Part shown: piece by piece, positions 12,860 to 24,215 of the stretch | How positions within the stretch are numbered: position 1 is the stretch's first letter | How the letters are laid out: every line of letters starts with the position of its first letter | Assembly: GCA_013396995.1 (NCBI GenBank) | Contig: VWZP01005263.1 | Span: 623,744-687,743 of the forward strand | DNA: 64,000 nucleotides | Reading direction: 5' to 3' | Origin: Dicaeum eximium | Taxonomy: Eukaryota > Chordata > Aves > Passeriformes > Dicaeidae | Notes under the pieces: model-generated | Seen by the model: the letters and a program-made list of their open reading frames with translations, nothing else | Told to the model about the DNA's origin: nothing | The model's database searches: none | Position numbers and translations under genes: made by a program

Positions 12860-12900
12860 AGGTAAAACTTCCCTTTTGCAAAAAGGGAAGCATTTTACCT
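12860..12900. repeat. Bulged inverted repeat (hairpin)
   Basis: AGGTAAAA (12860-12867) pairs with TTTTACCT (12893-12900), and CTTCCCTTTT (12868-12877) pairs with AAAAGGGAAG (12881-12890). A 3-base loop (GCA) closes the hairpin and a 2-base bulge (CA, 12891-12892) separates the two stems. The arms total 18 perfect pairs. It is too short to be a normal microRNA precursor unless pairing extends further, which I do not see. Confidence 0.85.
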
Positions 12901-13319
12901 ATGAATTAGGGACTAAATACAGACAACAAATTCTGCCCACAGAAATATTTGTAAGAAAATCTTGGTCCTGAAAAACTAGAATCAATTAAATGAGGAGCGG
13001 AAATATGCACTGTAACCAGCATTGCACCAATCAATACAAATCAACATGAGCCTGACCCTATATGTGTTGTATTTGCAATTAGCTGGGCTTTTTTTGCAAT
13101 TTAATATTCATTTGGGTTCTTGTACTGACTGGCAGGTTGCTTGCAATCATGTCCATATTCCTCCCAATTTCTCCACTTTAAAATACAAAAAAATCCCCAC
13201 AACTAAGAATTAGTCTTCAAATGTGTTTGGTGAGTTATTTATCATAAATAAACATGGAAAAGATTACCTGCAGACTACTTGTGCTCAACTTCCCCCCTAC
13301 CTCCCCCTGCCCCAAAAGG
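12901..13319. other. Unique non-coding DNA, nothing notable
   Basis: AT-rich sequence. A short C-rich run (CCCCCTACCTCCCCCTGCCCC) near 13291-13312 is the only compositional feature. Confidence 0.5.
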
Positions 13320-13585
13320 CTAAATCAGTGAAATAAATTAATTGTTATGAATTATTCAGCTCTACCTGTGGCAATGAAAAATAGCAAGAGCATTAGGATT
13401 CTTCTTTGTGTACTAAGCCTCTAATTTATAGAGAATGCATATTAATAAAACACAGGATATTCATCAATATTCAAGTCACTGGCTGCCTGACTATTTAATC
13501 TAAAATTACCAGCCAGCTCAAAACTCTTACTAGTTAATCATGTAATCTAAGCCATTCTGATATTGATGGTTAACATTAATTGCCC
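13320..13585. promoter_or_regulatory. Candidate conserved non-coding element rich in homeodomain-type sites
   Basis: The block packs TTAATTG (13338-13344), CTAATTTA (13421-13428), ATTAATAAAA (13441-13450), TTAATCA (13534-13540), GTTAAC (13569-13574) and ATTAATTG (13575-13582) into 266 bp that otherwise has no repeat character and no open frame. Such composition is common in vertebrate developmental enhancers, but also in plain AT-rich DNA, so the call is an inference from motif density alone. Confidence 0.25.
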
Positions 13586-16369
13586 AACTGCCATTTATAA
13601 AAACCTCTCCTATATCTTCCCTTTGCCTGGCAGAGAACCTTTGAAACATTTAACTTTTCAGACAAGCTGGAGTAGGTCAGCTCATCCAGCCTGTTCTTCA
13701 GCCCAAAATGTTTGTTTACTTCATTCTCATGAAAGGGATATTGTCTCCTATTGTGGTTTGCTTTTGAACATAAACAGTAAGGACTGTCCTTCATTATAAG
13801 GATCTTTGATACATTCCCCTCCTTCTGCAGATGTTCTGCAGGTGGAGAGAATAACCATCTGGATTTTGTTGCCTGCACAGATTGTGTCATCCTTTTACAA
13901 TGGAAACAAAAGTGTTCAGATCAGGAAGGCCAAAACAGGCTCATCTGCCAGCCATGTACGATACAAAAAGCCACCAACCACAGATTTCCTCCCCCAGACC
14001 TGACTTCACATTCCAAAGGGGATGGCTGGCAAAGAGCAGTGACACCTGCAGACATTGCCAACTTCTGCTGCATGACCTGCTCTGCACAAATCAAGGTGAA
14101 ACGTAAGAATTGGGGGAAAATTCTCATGTGATAAAACTTAGGCAAAGTTTAGTCTCAAACTCCCAAACTTTATCATACCAGTGAGAAGTGCTGATGAAGG
14201 GGATGGCAGTGACATCTTTCTAAAGCAAGGCACCTGAGCCAGTCTTGGTACTTATCATCTGAAGTTTTTCTATTTTTTTTTTTTTTATTAACTTAGTCAA
14301 ATTAAAGTTAAAAAAAATTTACACAAAAAAACCCCCACAAAACCCCACAAGCAATCAGAAACCTTTCAGCTATTCTAACCAAAAAGTTAGGATCCTGGAA
14401 GTTAACTGCAAACCAGCAAACCTGCAAAGAACTTGCTGTAGCAGAAACTTCAAACTACAAATATATAGAGTCGTGTAAGTGCTATAGTATAATTTAAAAA
14501 AGGATTTTTAAAAATAAAACTCTTACCCCTTTCAAATGACACCTTTGGGTCATTTAAACTGAAATTTAGATATCATGGAAAAAAAATTGCAAAAAATGGG
14601 GGGTTTTTTTGAGTAAAGAACATATTCTCTGGATTGAGTGAAATTGCTTGCATTTTATGATTTTGCCCCTGTGGAATCCAGGAACTACCAAGAAGTTAAC
14701 AAGTGTATGTCCCCTGAAGTGAGGGCTGCTGAGCAATGCCTGCTCAGATAAGACAGGCGGTGTTGCTCCTACTGCCCGACTGCTCCGGTGCAAAATCACC
14801 ATCCTGGCCTTGAGCATTATGTAAGGGACCCCACCACCCATCACAGCCGTGTCAACAAGAACTTGAACCTGGATGTTTGCAGAGGGCAAACGCTCAGCGT
14901 GCAATAGCAGTGTCTCCCAGCCCGTTTCAAAATTCCAGTAAATATTTGCGGAGGACGTTCTGCAGCCCTCGCGCGGGTCCCGTCCGCGGCTCTGCGCAGC
15001 TTCCCCACGGTGAGCTCCGAGCTGCCGAGAGGTAACAACGTGCTGACAGCAAGGAGAAAATGATGACTGAAACACGGCCTCAGAACAAGTAAAGACTAAA
15101 TAAACTCTCAGCATACCTCGGTAATTCTTTGTGGCACAAAAACTGGCTTGGGCCTTGTCTGAACTGGGCTTTTACCTAAGTTGGAAAACCATGTTTAAAT
15201 TAAATTTAAAGACCATTCTTCTTAAAAGCACTTCTACAATGCTTTGGCTGGACAGTGTATTTTTCTAACCAATGTTTACATGGTTTGACCCATTTTCACT
15301 TCTTTGCTTTAACTGAAACTATTAATTAAGCTATTTAAAAATTAAATTGAGTATATGCCTGCTTTGGACTGGATCTCAGGCTTCATTTAATTGTTGGTTC
15401 TTGTCCTGAGTTTGGCTGTGAGGGTGTGTGAATCTGTCTCCATTTGGAAATGAACACAAAATTACAAATATATTTCATACAGAGTAGGAGATTGAGTAAA
15501 ATACTGAAGACATGCCCTACTTTAATTGTTTTAATTGTTTGGAATATATCCCCATGATATTGAAAAATTACATCTGCAAGAAGCACAGTGACATGAGTTC
15601 AGTGTAGCTCACTGTGGAAAACTGTGCAATTTTAAATGGCTGAGCTGGTGTTAGAGATATAAACCAAAGTTCGATTTTTGTGAGCACAGAAACAGTCACA
15701 CATCACATTTCTTGTGATTTATATGCCACAATCATGCTGGATTTTCAAGTGGAAAAGATGCCTAGAAATTAATGAAAAGGAGTCATCTCTATTTTTCTAT
15801 TTGCACCTAAAATAATTCAGGGCTTTCTCTCATAGAGGGGCACATGTGCAAACTGAAGTCTGATTTAGATTTTCCCATTGAATGGCTTTTCTCTACAGAA
15901 ATCTCATGAAGACACACTGATTCTTTAAACTTCACTGTTGATGCTGAAATTATGCTGTGTGTCAAAATTACATCAAACAACTGCACTTATTTCCACCAGA
16001 AAAATTTGATTATTTCACTCTCATTTACATTACATGTTTTCCCCACTGTAATGCTGACTTGGTAATTCCCTTAGGTCTGGACACCTCCAAGTAGACTTTT
16101 TCAGTAGAAAGAAAGCTTTCATTATATTTCATAATTTTTTTCCTCCTTGATTTGAATGTTATAATTGGATTGGAGAGATATTTGTTGCAAGCTTCATGTT
16201 TTGCCAGGCTCCACGAGCAGCATCTTTTAATTTCTCTCTTTTCAATGAACCTTTTGACTTGATAAAAGTGGCTCTAAGGTATTTTTACAAAAGAGGCCAA
16301 CAGAGCCAGTTCATTTTAAACCCTTCTCTTTAAAGTATCTCATTTCCTTACTATTTCTTAATAGAGGCA
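13586..16369. other. Unique non-coding DNA, no supported gene
   Basis: About 2.8 kb. It includes an A/C-rich patch near 14310-14350 and a GC-richer patch at 14730-15030. The latter lets a minus-strand frame (14566-15114, 182 codons) stay open. Over 120 of its codons I counted G+C at codon positions 1, 2 and 3 as about 61, 52 and 57 percent, which shows no coding-like third-position signal, so it is not called. The rest is AT-rich unique DNA. Confidence 0.55.
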
Positions 16370-16425
16370 CTATCCTGCAATGTCATAAAGAATGCTGCAG
16401 TTAACTTCAGTGGGATCAGGATCAC
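16370..16425 (+). repeat. Short remnant of an ancient amniote palindromic repeat
   Basis: ATCCTGCAA, then GTTAACTTCAGTGGGATCAG and GATCAC follow the order of a sauropsid repeat in which ATCCTGCAA and an ACTTCAGTGGGAG-like arm precede a GGATCAGG-like end. Only about 50 bp is recognisable, so confidence is limited. Confidence 0.45.
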
Positions 16426-17333
16426 TCTGTACTGTAATTAGTTCTATATTTCAAAATATTAGAGGTCATTTTCTTCTTTTTTTTTTAATCTGAGAAAAGA
16501 AAACACTTGGAAAAAAAAGGCTTTCAAGTGTGACTGTCAGTAGAATACTAAAAATAAGTTGCAGGCATTCCAGTTGCTACAATTTATGTTTCTAATGAAA
16601 TTTTCCTCTTCTCATTTACTGCAAATTTTTAATGTAAGCTTTTACAGCCATTGATTCAGTATCTTTAATCTTCCGCCAATATTAGATAGAAATGGAACTA
16701 ACTAGGGAAAATCTATCTGGTTATAAAGCACAGTGTCTATAAAGTTGCTCAGTCCATCCAAAACTGCTTTTTTTTTTCCCAGCGGGTTGGATAGGATAAA
16801 ATTATATTTTGAAATACTGTTAATACTATTCAGAAATTAATACACTTGTAATTAATAATAAGTTTAAAATATTATGATGCCTCTGGAGAAATCAAAAGAT
16901 TCAGTGTCAATCACCCTGACTACCAGCACTGGGCAAGATTCCACAGCGCCAAGTTCTGGTTCTTTTAATTGCATTCAGCAGCAAAAGCTGCTCCCTGAGA
17001 CTTGTAGCAGAATTCAGCTCCAGCCCAGACCAGGGAGGGAGCACATAATTTCCAACTACTCATTTAGATGGGATCTGTCAAGGTTTGCATGAGCAAAGGC
17101 CTGGGAGCCAGTCTCACGGGGAGAAAATAGCTGAGCACCCACACCCCGGGTCGTGGCCTCTCCATCCTTCCCTGTGCCGAGGGCTTGCCGCAGGCTCTGC
17201 CAGCACCACGCTCCCTGTTTTGCAAAGAGGGCTGTGCTGCCTCACTCAGAGCTGTCAGGCTCCATCCCCTGCCCCAAGCTCCTCTTCCCAGCCCCATAAA
17301 CACCCCGGAGCAGACACCCTTTGTCCACACAGT
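16426..17333. other. Unique non-coding DNA, turning GC-rich at its right end
   Basis: AT-rich to about 16860, then progressively GC-richer. Frames at 17064-17330 (minus) and 17085-17366 (plus) are open because of the GC content and give unrecognised products. No repeat was seen. Confidence 0.5.
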
Positions 17334-17342
17334 CTATTTATA
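17334..17342 (-). promoter_or_regulatory. TATA-box-like site
   Basis: On the minus strand this reads TATAAATAG, a full match to the vertebrate TATA consensus, flanked by GC-rich DNA (GGGGCTT before, ACTGTGTGG after). A start site would fall near 17305-17315. The same bases form the end of the candidate 56-residue frame, so at most one of the two readings is likely to matter. Perfect TATA words also arise by chance in a window of this size. Confidence 0.2.
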
Positions 17343-17504
17343 AAGCCCCACTTCCAACATGTTTAGGCTGGTGTAGGTCAGCTCCACGGCTCCAATTATG
17401 GCAGCCAAGCTGTGTAGCAGGAAGGTGCAGCACCCGAAGAAATGGTTCAGGGCCAGTAACAACTTGACCCCAAGCAGCCCCAGCAGAGCAGCATGTCTGA
17501 CCAT
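17334..17504 (-). CDS. Candidate small hydrophobic membrane protein or last exon, unrecognised
   Basis: A minus-strand frame starts at an ATG (17502-17504) in good Kozak context (G at -3, G at +4) and ends at TAG (17334-17336), giving 56 residues. The frame stays open upstream to a TGA at 17538-17540, so it could also be a last exon entering after an AG at 17537-17538; CTGAC just upstream is a good branch-point match but the pyrimidine tract is weak. The peptide begins MVRHAALLGLLGVKLLLALN and has two hydrophobic stretches, about residues 5-19 and 23-41, split by Asn-His. A hand count over 46 triplets (17398-17535), read as minus-strand codons, gives G+C of about 52, 41 and 76 percent at positions 1, 2 and 3, a pattern typical of vertebrate exons; the third-position excess fades at 17536. 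I do not recognise the protein. Two out-of-frame ATGs lie just upstream, and the opposite strand is also open in a frame sharing the same third positions, so strand and reality remain uncertain. Confidence 0.35.
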   Translation of the reverse strand: MVRHAALLGLLGVKLLLALNHFFGCCTFLLHSLAAIIGAVELTYTSLNMLEVGLYK

Positions 17505-17536
17505 GCCCTTCGAGCGGGGCAAATACGTGCTTTTCC

Positions 17537-20535
17537 CTCATGACCATCGTGTCAGTGCTAAAAATATAAAGCACTTCAACCCTGCAAAGAGCTCGAGTGT
17601 GCCTTATGGACAGTCCCTTTAAAATCCACAGGTCTGTAAGGCAGAATGAAATCCCGCACCCAATGAAGTGAATGGAAAAACTCTCCTGCCCTGCAGGGTG
17701 CCAGGAGTTGCTTCCCAGGGCAGGAAAGTTAAGAACATGTGCAAGACATTGCCAGGACAAGAGACCTATTTTTGGACACTGCTTATTCTAGGTATTTGTA
17801 CCGTTCCCATTAACACTGTCCCAGAACACGTGGGAATCATTCATGCATTTGCTGATCTAGAAATGAGAAATGAAGGTTGCCCAAATTCCCTGGATGAGGA
17901 ACAGCAGCATAGGCAGGCCTATCTGCTTGGGGGTTGCTCCCGCAAACGGAGTCTGGCTGGGACATGGATACACCATGCAGCCCACAGCAGCAGGGCATGG
18001 GGATGCAGAGTCTGGACACCTCCTCTGCCATAAATACCCATGTATTTACCCTTCCCACACCCTCTGCAGGGGCAGTAACAGATGAGCCCCATCAAACACC
18101 CGATGGTGTCTCTGAAGCTGCCACATGTGGACAGGCACTTGCCCATCCCTGTGGGAAAGCAGTGTGTATCCCTGCTTTGCTGCTGAGACCTGACCTGTGA
18201 GCTCCCCACTCCACTTACTTCTCATCATGCACAATTTCATGGCTGGGATGCACAGGAAGGTCCTGCCAGGATATGACTGGTTAGTTCACATATTCCCAAG
18301 GCTTTATCCAGCAGCACATGCCAGTCTCCGGACAGAAAGGTCTCTGCTGTTTCCAACAATGGATTAAAGTGTTCCCTCTGCACTGGCCAGTGTGGTCCAG
18401 AGCAGTGGGGAGGTGAATATCCCACAGGCCATGTCCATGGCTTGGCACACAAAGCACCCCAGACATGCACAGCCATCCTCATCACCTCCTCTGGGCACAG
18501 GGGAGACTTAGGGGCTATATGCACGTGCACGTGCATCTTTTCTCCTCCATCTCATCTATATCTGGCACAGGGAAGGGGTGTGATCTCCTGACAGTGTGAG
18601 AAAAAGTCTCTATTTATTCTGTCTGGAAGGGCGTTGTGCGCAGTGAGAGCATCTCAGCTCATGTGTGTACTCACTGGAGCCGTCATTTGGGGTGCTGACA
18701 GAGGAGCCCTGGTGCATCTCCCTGACCATGGGGGTTTACCCACAGATCCCAGCCAGCAGAAGGAGAAATTACTTCAAATTTACCCTGACCTCTTCCAGCA
18801 CCCTAATACTGTCCAGAAGAGCCAGTGCTGAGTTTCATGGGCTGGAGGTGTGGGCACAGGCTCCCTTCTGCTGACTCCACTGAGCCCCGGGGCCCCTCAG
18901 GGCTGGCGGCGACGGGGGCACTTCTGTCAGCACTCTGCGGAAACAAGCTAATTGACATATGCTAACACACTGTTAAACATAACACTGTCGTGTTTAAAAA
19001 TATACTAGCTGGTTGGATCAAATGCATTTTGAAACATGCCTGCTTTTTTTTTTTCTGAAAAGGATAAGGTTTTGGTTAACATGTGCTAGTAAAAACATTT
19101 TTGAACATGGTTGAGAGGCAGGAGATGTAAGAGCAAGAGCAAGTGTCCTTTGGCTGAGTATAATCTGCGGGAAAGTTAACTTAAAAAACAGGTTTTCCCT
19201 GATAATGTTAATTTGTTTACATTGTCCAGTTCACAGGATTTCAACATGAACATGAAGCAAAATGTCTGCATGCAGCATAATACCCATGTAATCCATCCAC
19301 AGCGTTTGTAAATTCAGCCCTAAGGCACCACCACAATAAACACCATAATCGTGTAATACGATAATAACAACTCCCCAAAAGCATTACAACTCTTCCTGTC
19401 AATACAGGTATCTCTTTAATGACATGCTAAAACTGAAACCAGAATTAAAATCAAGATGTTGTTTTGTGTCTTTAGCTATAGTTGTAATATACATCCAGAG
19501 AGAGGACTATTCCCTCCAACTGAAAGGAAGCCAGTTTCTGACTCTGTCCACTTTTCTTTATGTAAATTGCTACTGCTGGAAAACACACAAACCATTCCTC
19601 TTTGCATGCTCTTCTGCTGTGGGCTGGTCGTCCAGCACTCTTCAGCCCAAGGATTCTACAAGGCAAAAAGCTGCAATAGCTTTTTACTTCTAGTTTGAAG
19701 CCAGGATCCGCACCACACAATCACTTCCAGTGAAGCTCTTCACACCATCACAGGGCAGTGAGTGTGATTTTGGCTGGTGGATGAAATAGCAAGTGCAAGA
19801 GAACACTAAAATACAAAAGACTTTCTTTCCATGCAAATGTACTGTGGGACAGCAAATGGAAAATGAAATAGCAAAATCTAGGTCAGTGAAAAGCTTATGG
19901 TACGAAGAGACAATAAGCAGAATTGCCTCTAAATATAACAAATACTTACTCAGGTTTTTACCAAAAGCATTGAGGGTTCTTTAAACAATAATGCCGGGGC
20001 CCGATTTGTAAATCTGCATGTTCAAATATCATGGTGCAAAATGAAGTCAAGATTCAAAAATGAAACCATGCATCAAATGCCTGGCAGTGAAATACACGAA
20101 TATATGCTGTGATTGTCATCTGTGCCCGAGTCAGTGTAAGTGGTCAGAGCTGTACGAGGGGTTTTCAATCAGGCTGTGGAGATTCAGTGCAGAGCTGAGA
20201 CCCATCTCTGGGCTGAAATCACAGGGCCTGCAGAGAATTTGCATGGATACTGCTCAGAGATGACATTTCTGTTACAGTAAGTGAGGGTGTTTTTGAGGTT
20301 TACATTGCATTTTACACACAGGGTTTGAAGCACAGGAGAAATTAAGACAAAGATGCCTGTGGAGATGAGAGGAACCCGCGGGGCACTTAAAAGCAAACCT
20401 GTCATTACAGAGATGCCCGGGCCAGGGTGCCCCCAGCTCCAGGCACTGCTGCCACATCCTCTGTGCTCAGGAATGTCTTGTCCTGGGACTCCAGGGATGG
20501 GCATTTCATCTGAGAGCTGGGGCCAAGATGGCTCT
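17537..20535. other. Unique non-coding DNA, no gene seen
   Basis: About 3 kb, moderately GC-rich to 18.9 kb and AT-rich after. Around 17.8-18.5 kb frames on both strands stay open for 60-120 codons and overlap one another, with unrecognised products. A minus-strand frame at 17338-17760 (140 codons) overlaps the small membrane-protein candidate in another phase and is discounted. The double E-box at 18519-18536 lies here. Confidence 0.5.
18519..18536. promoter_or_regulatory. 18-bp perfect palindrome holding two abutting E-boxes
   Basis: ATGCACGTGCACGTGCAT reads the same on both strands and contains CACGTG at 18522-18527 and again at 18528-18533. CACGTG is the core bound by bHLH factors such as USF, MITF/TFE, MYC-MAX and CLOCK-BMAL1, and paired E-boxes can bind cooperatively, though usually with a spacer. 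No nearby promoter supports use, and it may simply be a short alternating purine-pyrimidine stretch. Confidence 0.35.
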
Positions 20536-20604
20536 GGTCATTTGAGCTTGGACTTGATGATGTGAGAGGTCTTTTTCAACCTAAATGATTCTGGTATTCT
20601 GTGT
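20536..20604 (+). mobile_element. CR1 LINE 3' tail, heavily 5'-truncated
   Basis: GAGCTTGGACTTGATGATGT, then GAGAGGTCTTTTTCAACC, TAAATGATTCTGG and TATTCTGTG match the end of avian CR1 elements: a TTGGACTTGATGATCTT-like block, an AGGTCTTTTCCAACC-like block and terminal ATTCTATG-type 8-bp repeats. CR1 is the dominant LINE of birds and is usually truncated to its 3' end, as here. Only about 70 bp is clear, and the element may extend somewhat further left. It is dead, with no coding part. Confidence 0.8.
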
Positions 20605-23600
20605 GCTGCAGCCCAGTACCTTGGCCCTGTATATCTGTGACATGTGGAAGGGGAAGGAAGACTGAGGCTGGAGCTTAGAGAAGGTTGAACACATTCTCTC
20701 AGCACTAGCTACTACCAGAAAGAGAAAGGAGAAAAAAGAAAGGAAAAAGCTTAGGCTGAACACTTATTCCAGCTCCTGCCCTTACCACACTGTGCATAAG
20801 AGATCAGAGGGCTGTCCTGCCTCTGCCCTGGGGCAAATGATCCTGGTGAGAGGATCTGGTGAAAATTTGTAAAGTCCTCTGGCTATGCTATTCTCCAGAG
20901 AAGATGATATTATAAGATTTTTTTAAAAGAGCAAGCAAGAAAAAAGCCTGCAAGCTTATGAACTTCCTTGATCTGAACTCCACAAATTCTTTCCATGGTT
21001 TTGGTACAGCACCTTATGTGCAGGGTGGAAGGGGAAGCTATTGAGTGTTGAATTACAGAGGGGAAAAACATCTCAAATTCCTTACTATTTATACTCACAA
21101 CTTTCCCAAATCATTATACACAAATCTCCTAGCCTCAGCTGAACTGCTCATGGGTTACAGGGCCAAGAAAGAGGTGGAGCCTTTGTGGCTCACTCTAAGC
21201 CTTTCAGAAACTTGAAGTTCCTGAAAAAATGAAAGCAATGAAAGTTACCATGCCAGGCAGAGAAAATTCAACCTCTACAGCGCCCCACAAGAACAGAATT
21301 AATATACAAGACAGTAGGAGGTTGCTTTCATAACAGGGAGCATAGGTTGCTTATTTGTGAGAAGTTTTCTGGGACTACCTTCATTGTTAAGCTGAGGCTG
21401 ACACTGGGTACAGAGAGACAGAAATTTGACAAAAGCATTGAGCGATTGGGTGTATTTGAGAAAAAAATCTATTCTGGTAGTCCAGACACTAGGCTGGGAC
21501 TTGTTAAGTTGTGAACTTGTTAAATTCCGGCTCCACCAACGGCTTCCTGCATGACAAGAAACCAAGAGCCTATTTCTGCTGGTACAAATTCTCCTTGACT
21601 TTCAGAGACACCACAGTCTTCTTGTGGCAGCTCCTCACCCATAAAGCTGTTTGAGAATCTGCTTCCCCTCCTGCACATGAGCTCCACCAAACACCCTTGG
21701 GATGTATCAGCAAACCAGGGGCCAAAGAGGGGCTGTAACCTCATGGGACAGGTCCAGGTGCAAGCCCTGAGAGATTCATCTTTGCACAGTTCTTCTCCAC
21801 CTCCTCACACAAGCCTGATTTTGGGATGGCTTAAAGCCTTATTTGACTTTTTAAAATTCCTTTTGCCTTTCCCAGAAACAGTAGATGGGGGAGAAGTGGA
21901 TGGTTTTCAGGTTTTAGTTTCCTTGTCATTATTTATGGTGTTGCCTTGTTTTGCCAAAGTTTTATTAATTGTTTTTAGCCCTAACAGTGAATTAAATTAG
22001 AAACACCTATTTCTACTTTTGTTTCTGGACTATTTTCACTTCATGGCTTTCAAGTTTTAGCAAGTGCACCTATTTTCGGATTTTCAACACTGAACAGGGC
22101 AATAGAGACATTAAAGTAAGAAATATGCTAATTGGACTATATAATAAATGTAAAAGTTATGAGAACTCTCTAATCACATGAGATTTGGAGGCTCCCACCT
22201 CTACCCTAATTAAAAATCTAAGTCCTTTATGGTTTAGCATGAGGCTCACCAATACGGCTCACAAGTACCACGTGCAAGAATGAAGCACCCCATGGGCTCC
22301 TTCAGAGGGACAAATGACATCTTCCATGAGCAAATTTAAGGTCCTAAACTGCCACCATTTTACAAGAACGACCCAGGAAACTCCACCAACAGAAACAGGG
22401 ATGTGGACTCCAGGACTGTATGGTCCCTAGGAGGACACATGATATTCTCAAGAGGATTGAAAGGAAACACCCCGTTGAGTGATTCAGTAGGGAGGTTTCT
22501 GTCCTCATTTCTCCCTGAGGGAATTCCTGGAGGGTAATGCACAGGTCCTACAGCACAAACTCTTCACAGACTATCTACTAACCAAAAAGTCTGCAGCCAA
22601 GAAGAGCACTGATGGCCAAGGAGACAGCTGCTCTCCCACCTTCTCCATGCAGGAGGATGGACCTGAGCTCACAGCTTTGCTGCCATGCACAAGGTGCCAA
22701 TGGAGCCAGTGGGGTTCAATGAAATGTGCAGCCATTGAACTCTGTTATGTTTATCCACACCCAAGTGCTTTTTAAACACGGGCTATTGAATTACCCAAAA
22801 AGCACCTTAGCCAACACGCTCTCAGATTTCCAACTGATAGCCCTTAAAAACAGAGTTTTGCCCCCTTTAAACAAGCAACTCTAACATTACTAGAGGTCTG
22901 AGCTTCGACCTACAGCAGTATTTCCCTGCTAGAAAAAAGCAGGCTGGAGTTGGTGACATAACACCAAATATACAGATGGGACCACACTATAATTAGCAAA
23001 GGAATGTCATTCCTGCCATCTTTGCTTCGTTTGTAACTGTGCCTGTAAGCTCTGGGGAATGGTGTGCATTTCACACAGTCTGCACAAGAACGAGGATTGC
23101 CAACTGTCCCAGTTCTGGTGGGATACCCTTGGTCCTCTGACCCAAGGCTTGCAGAGATGCCAGCAGCGCTGCTGGGGAGTGGCGCCCCTCGCCAGGCCAC
23201 TGTCATGACCCCTGGTCCCAGGGCAGAGGGGAGGGATTTCTCTGCACAGCATCAACAGCTCAGCTCTCTAAAACACCACATGCTCCCATCCAGAGGAGCA
23301 CTGCCCACTTCTCCTTGACAGGCTCCTTCACACAAACCCAAAAATCCTTTTGCCCACCACCAAATGAGCAGCCTGGGCCTAACAAGAGAGGCCAATAATC
23401 CTGTTCCACTCCACACTCAGCCTGCTCCCAGGAGGGAGAGGATTTATTCAGAGCAAATATAGGGATTTTCACTGGAGCTGTGCTTTTCAACATCTAACAA
23501 CTATTTTTAAATCTCTGTATTTGTTCCAGTAAAATACCAAATCAATGTTTAAGGTTTTACTGCTTACTTTAAACATTCTCAATAAAGTCCAGTTGTCTTT

Positions 23601-24149
23601 TGAACACTTTGTCATCCTCTGCAGGCATTTAGATGAAAAACGTACTGTTGGCTTTGCTCTGCCTGTGCAGTCAGGTGAATTTGTTTGGTTTTTTCACCAG
23701 GCTGCGCAAACTGGTGAAACAGCCAGGGAAGCAAACAAACCCATAACGTAACACGTTCCTTGTCTTACGCACAAAATTCAACTCAGCTTACTCCAGAAGG
23801 CCAATTCATCCTACTGAGTCCAAAGGGACCTTGCCTCTGAAGGTCTAAAAGCATGTTAGAAACATTAAGTTGTACAGATTTTTAACCTTAGGGATTTTAA
23901 ACAGAACAGACCCTTGTGATCATCTCATCAGAGTCTTCTTCATGACACATAAATAATTTCCCTATGTATTTCTTGCACAAACCCTGAATTTTGAGATAAA
24001 GTAGAGCACATTTTTCTGGTAAGGACTTCATCCTTGATGAAAAACTTCAAATGATGCTCAAAGCATCACATTCTTATGTAAGATTTCCTGATTTTTTAAT
24101 TTGTCATGAAAAATCCACCACCACAAGTCCTCCCACAGTGCCACCATAT
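20605..24149. other. Unique non-coding DNA, no gene seen
   Basis: About 3.5 kb of unique sequence with frames up to about 107 codons (21677-22000, plus) and no recognisable product. A purine-rich patch (GAGAAAGGAGAAAAAAG) lies near 20718-20750. No RNA gene or further transposon was recognised. Confidence 0.55.
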
Positions 24150-24215
24150 TAACTGTAGAGGTGGGTAAACTGAGGCATGGAGGAGTCAGGACTTTCCCAA
24201 GGTTACAACAACATC
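24150..24215 (+). repeat. MIR-like SINE core remnant
   Basis: GTAGAGGTGGGTAAACTGAG, GCATGGAGGAGTCAGGAC and TTTCCCAAGGTTACAACA follow the MIR core in order: the ACAGATGAGGAAACTGAGGC, ACAGAGAGGTTAAG and TTGCCCAAGGTCACACAGC blocks. MIRs are ancient tRNA-derived SINEs found across amniotes. Only the core is recognisable here. Confidence 0.6.

Noticed and set aside
14860..14870. tRNA B-box-like word (AGGTTCAAGTT on the minus strand)
   Set aside because: No matching A-box, acceptor stem or cloverleaf could be found around it, so neither a tRNA nor a tRNA-derived SINE is supported.
14566..15114. 182-codon minus-strand frame
   Set aside because: Codon-position G+C of about 61, 52 and 57 percent over 120 codons shows no third-position signal; the frame is open because of a local GC-rich patch.
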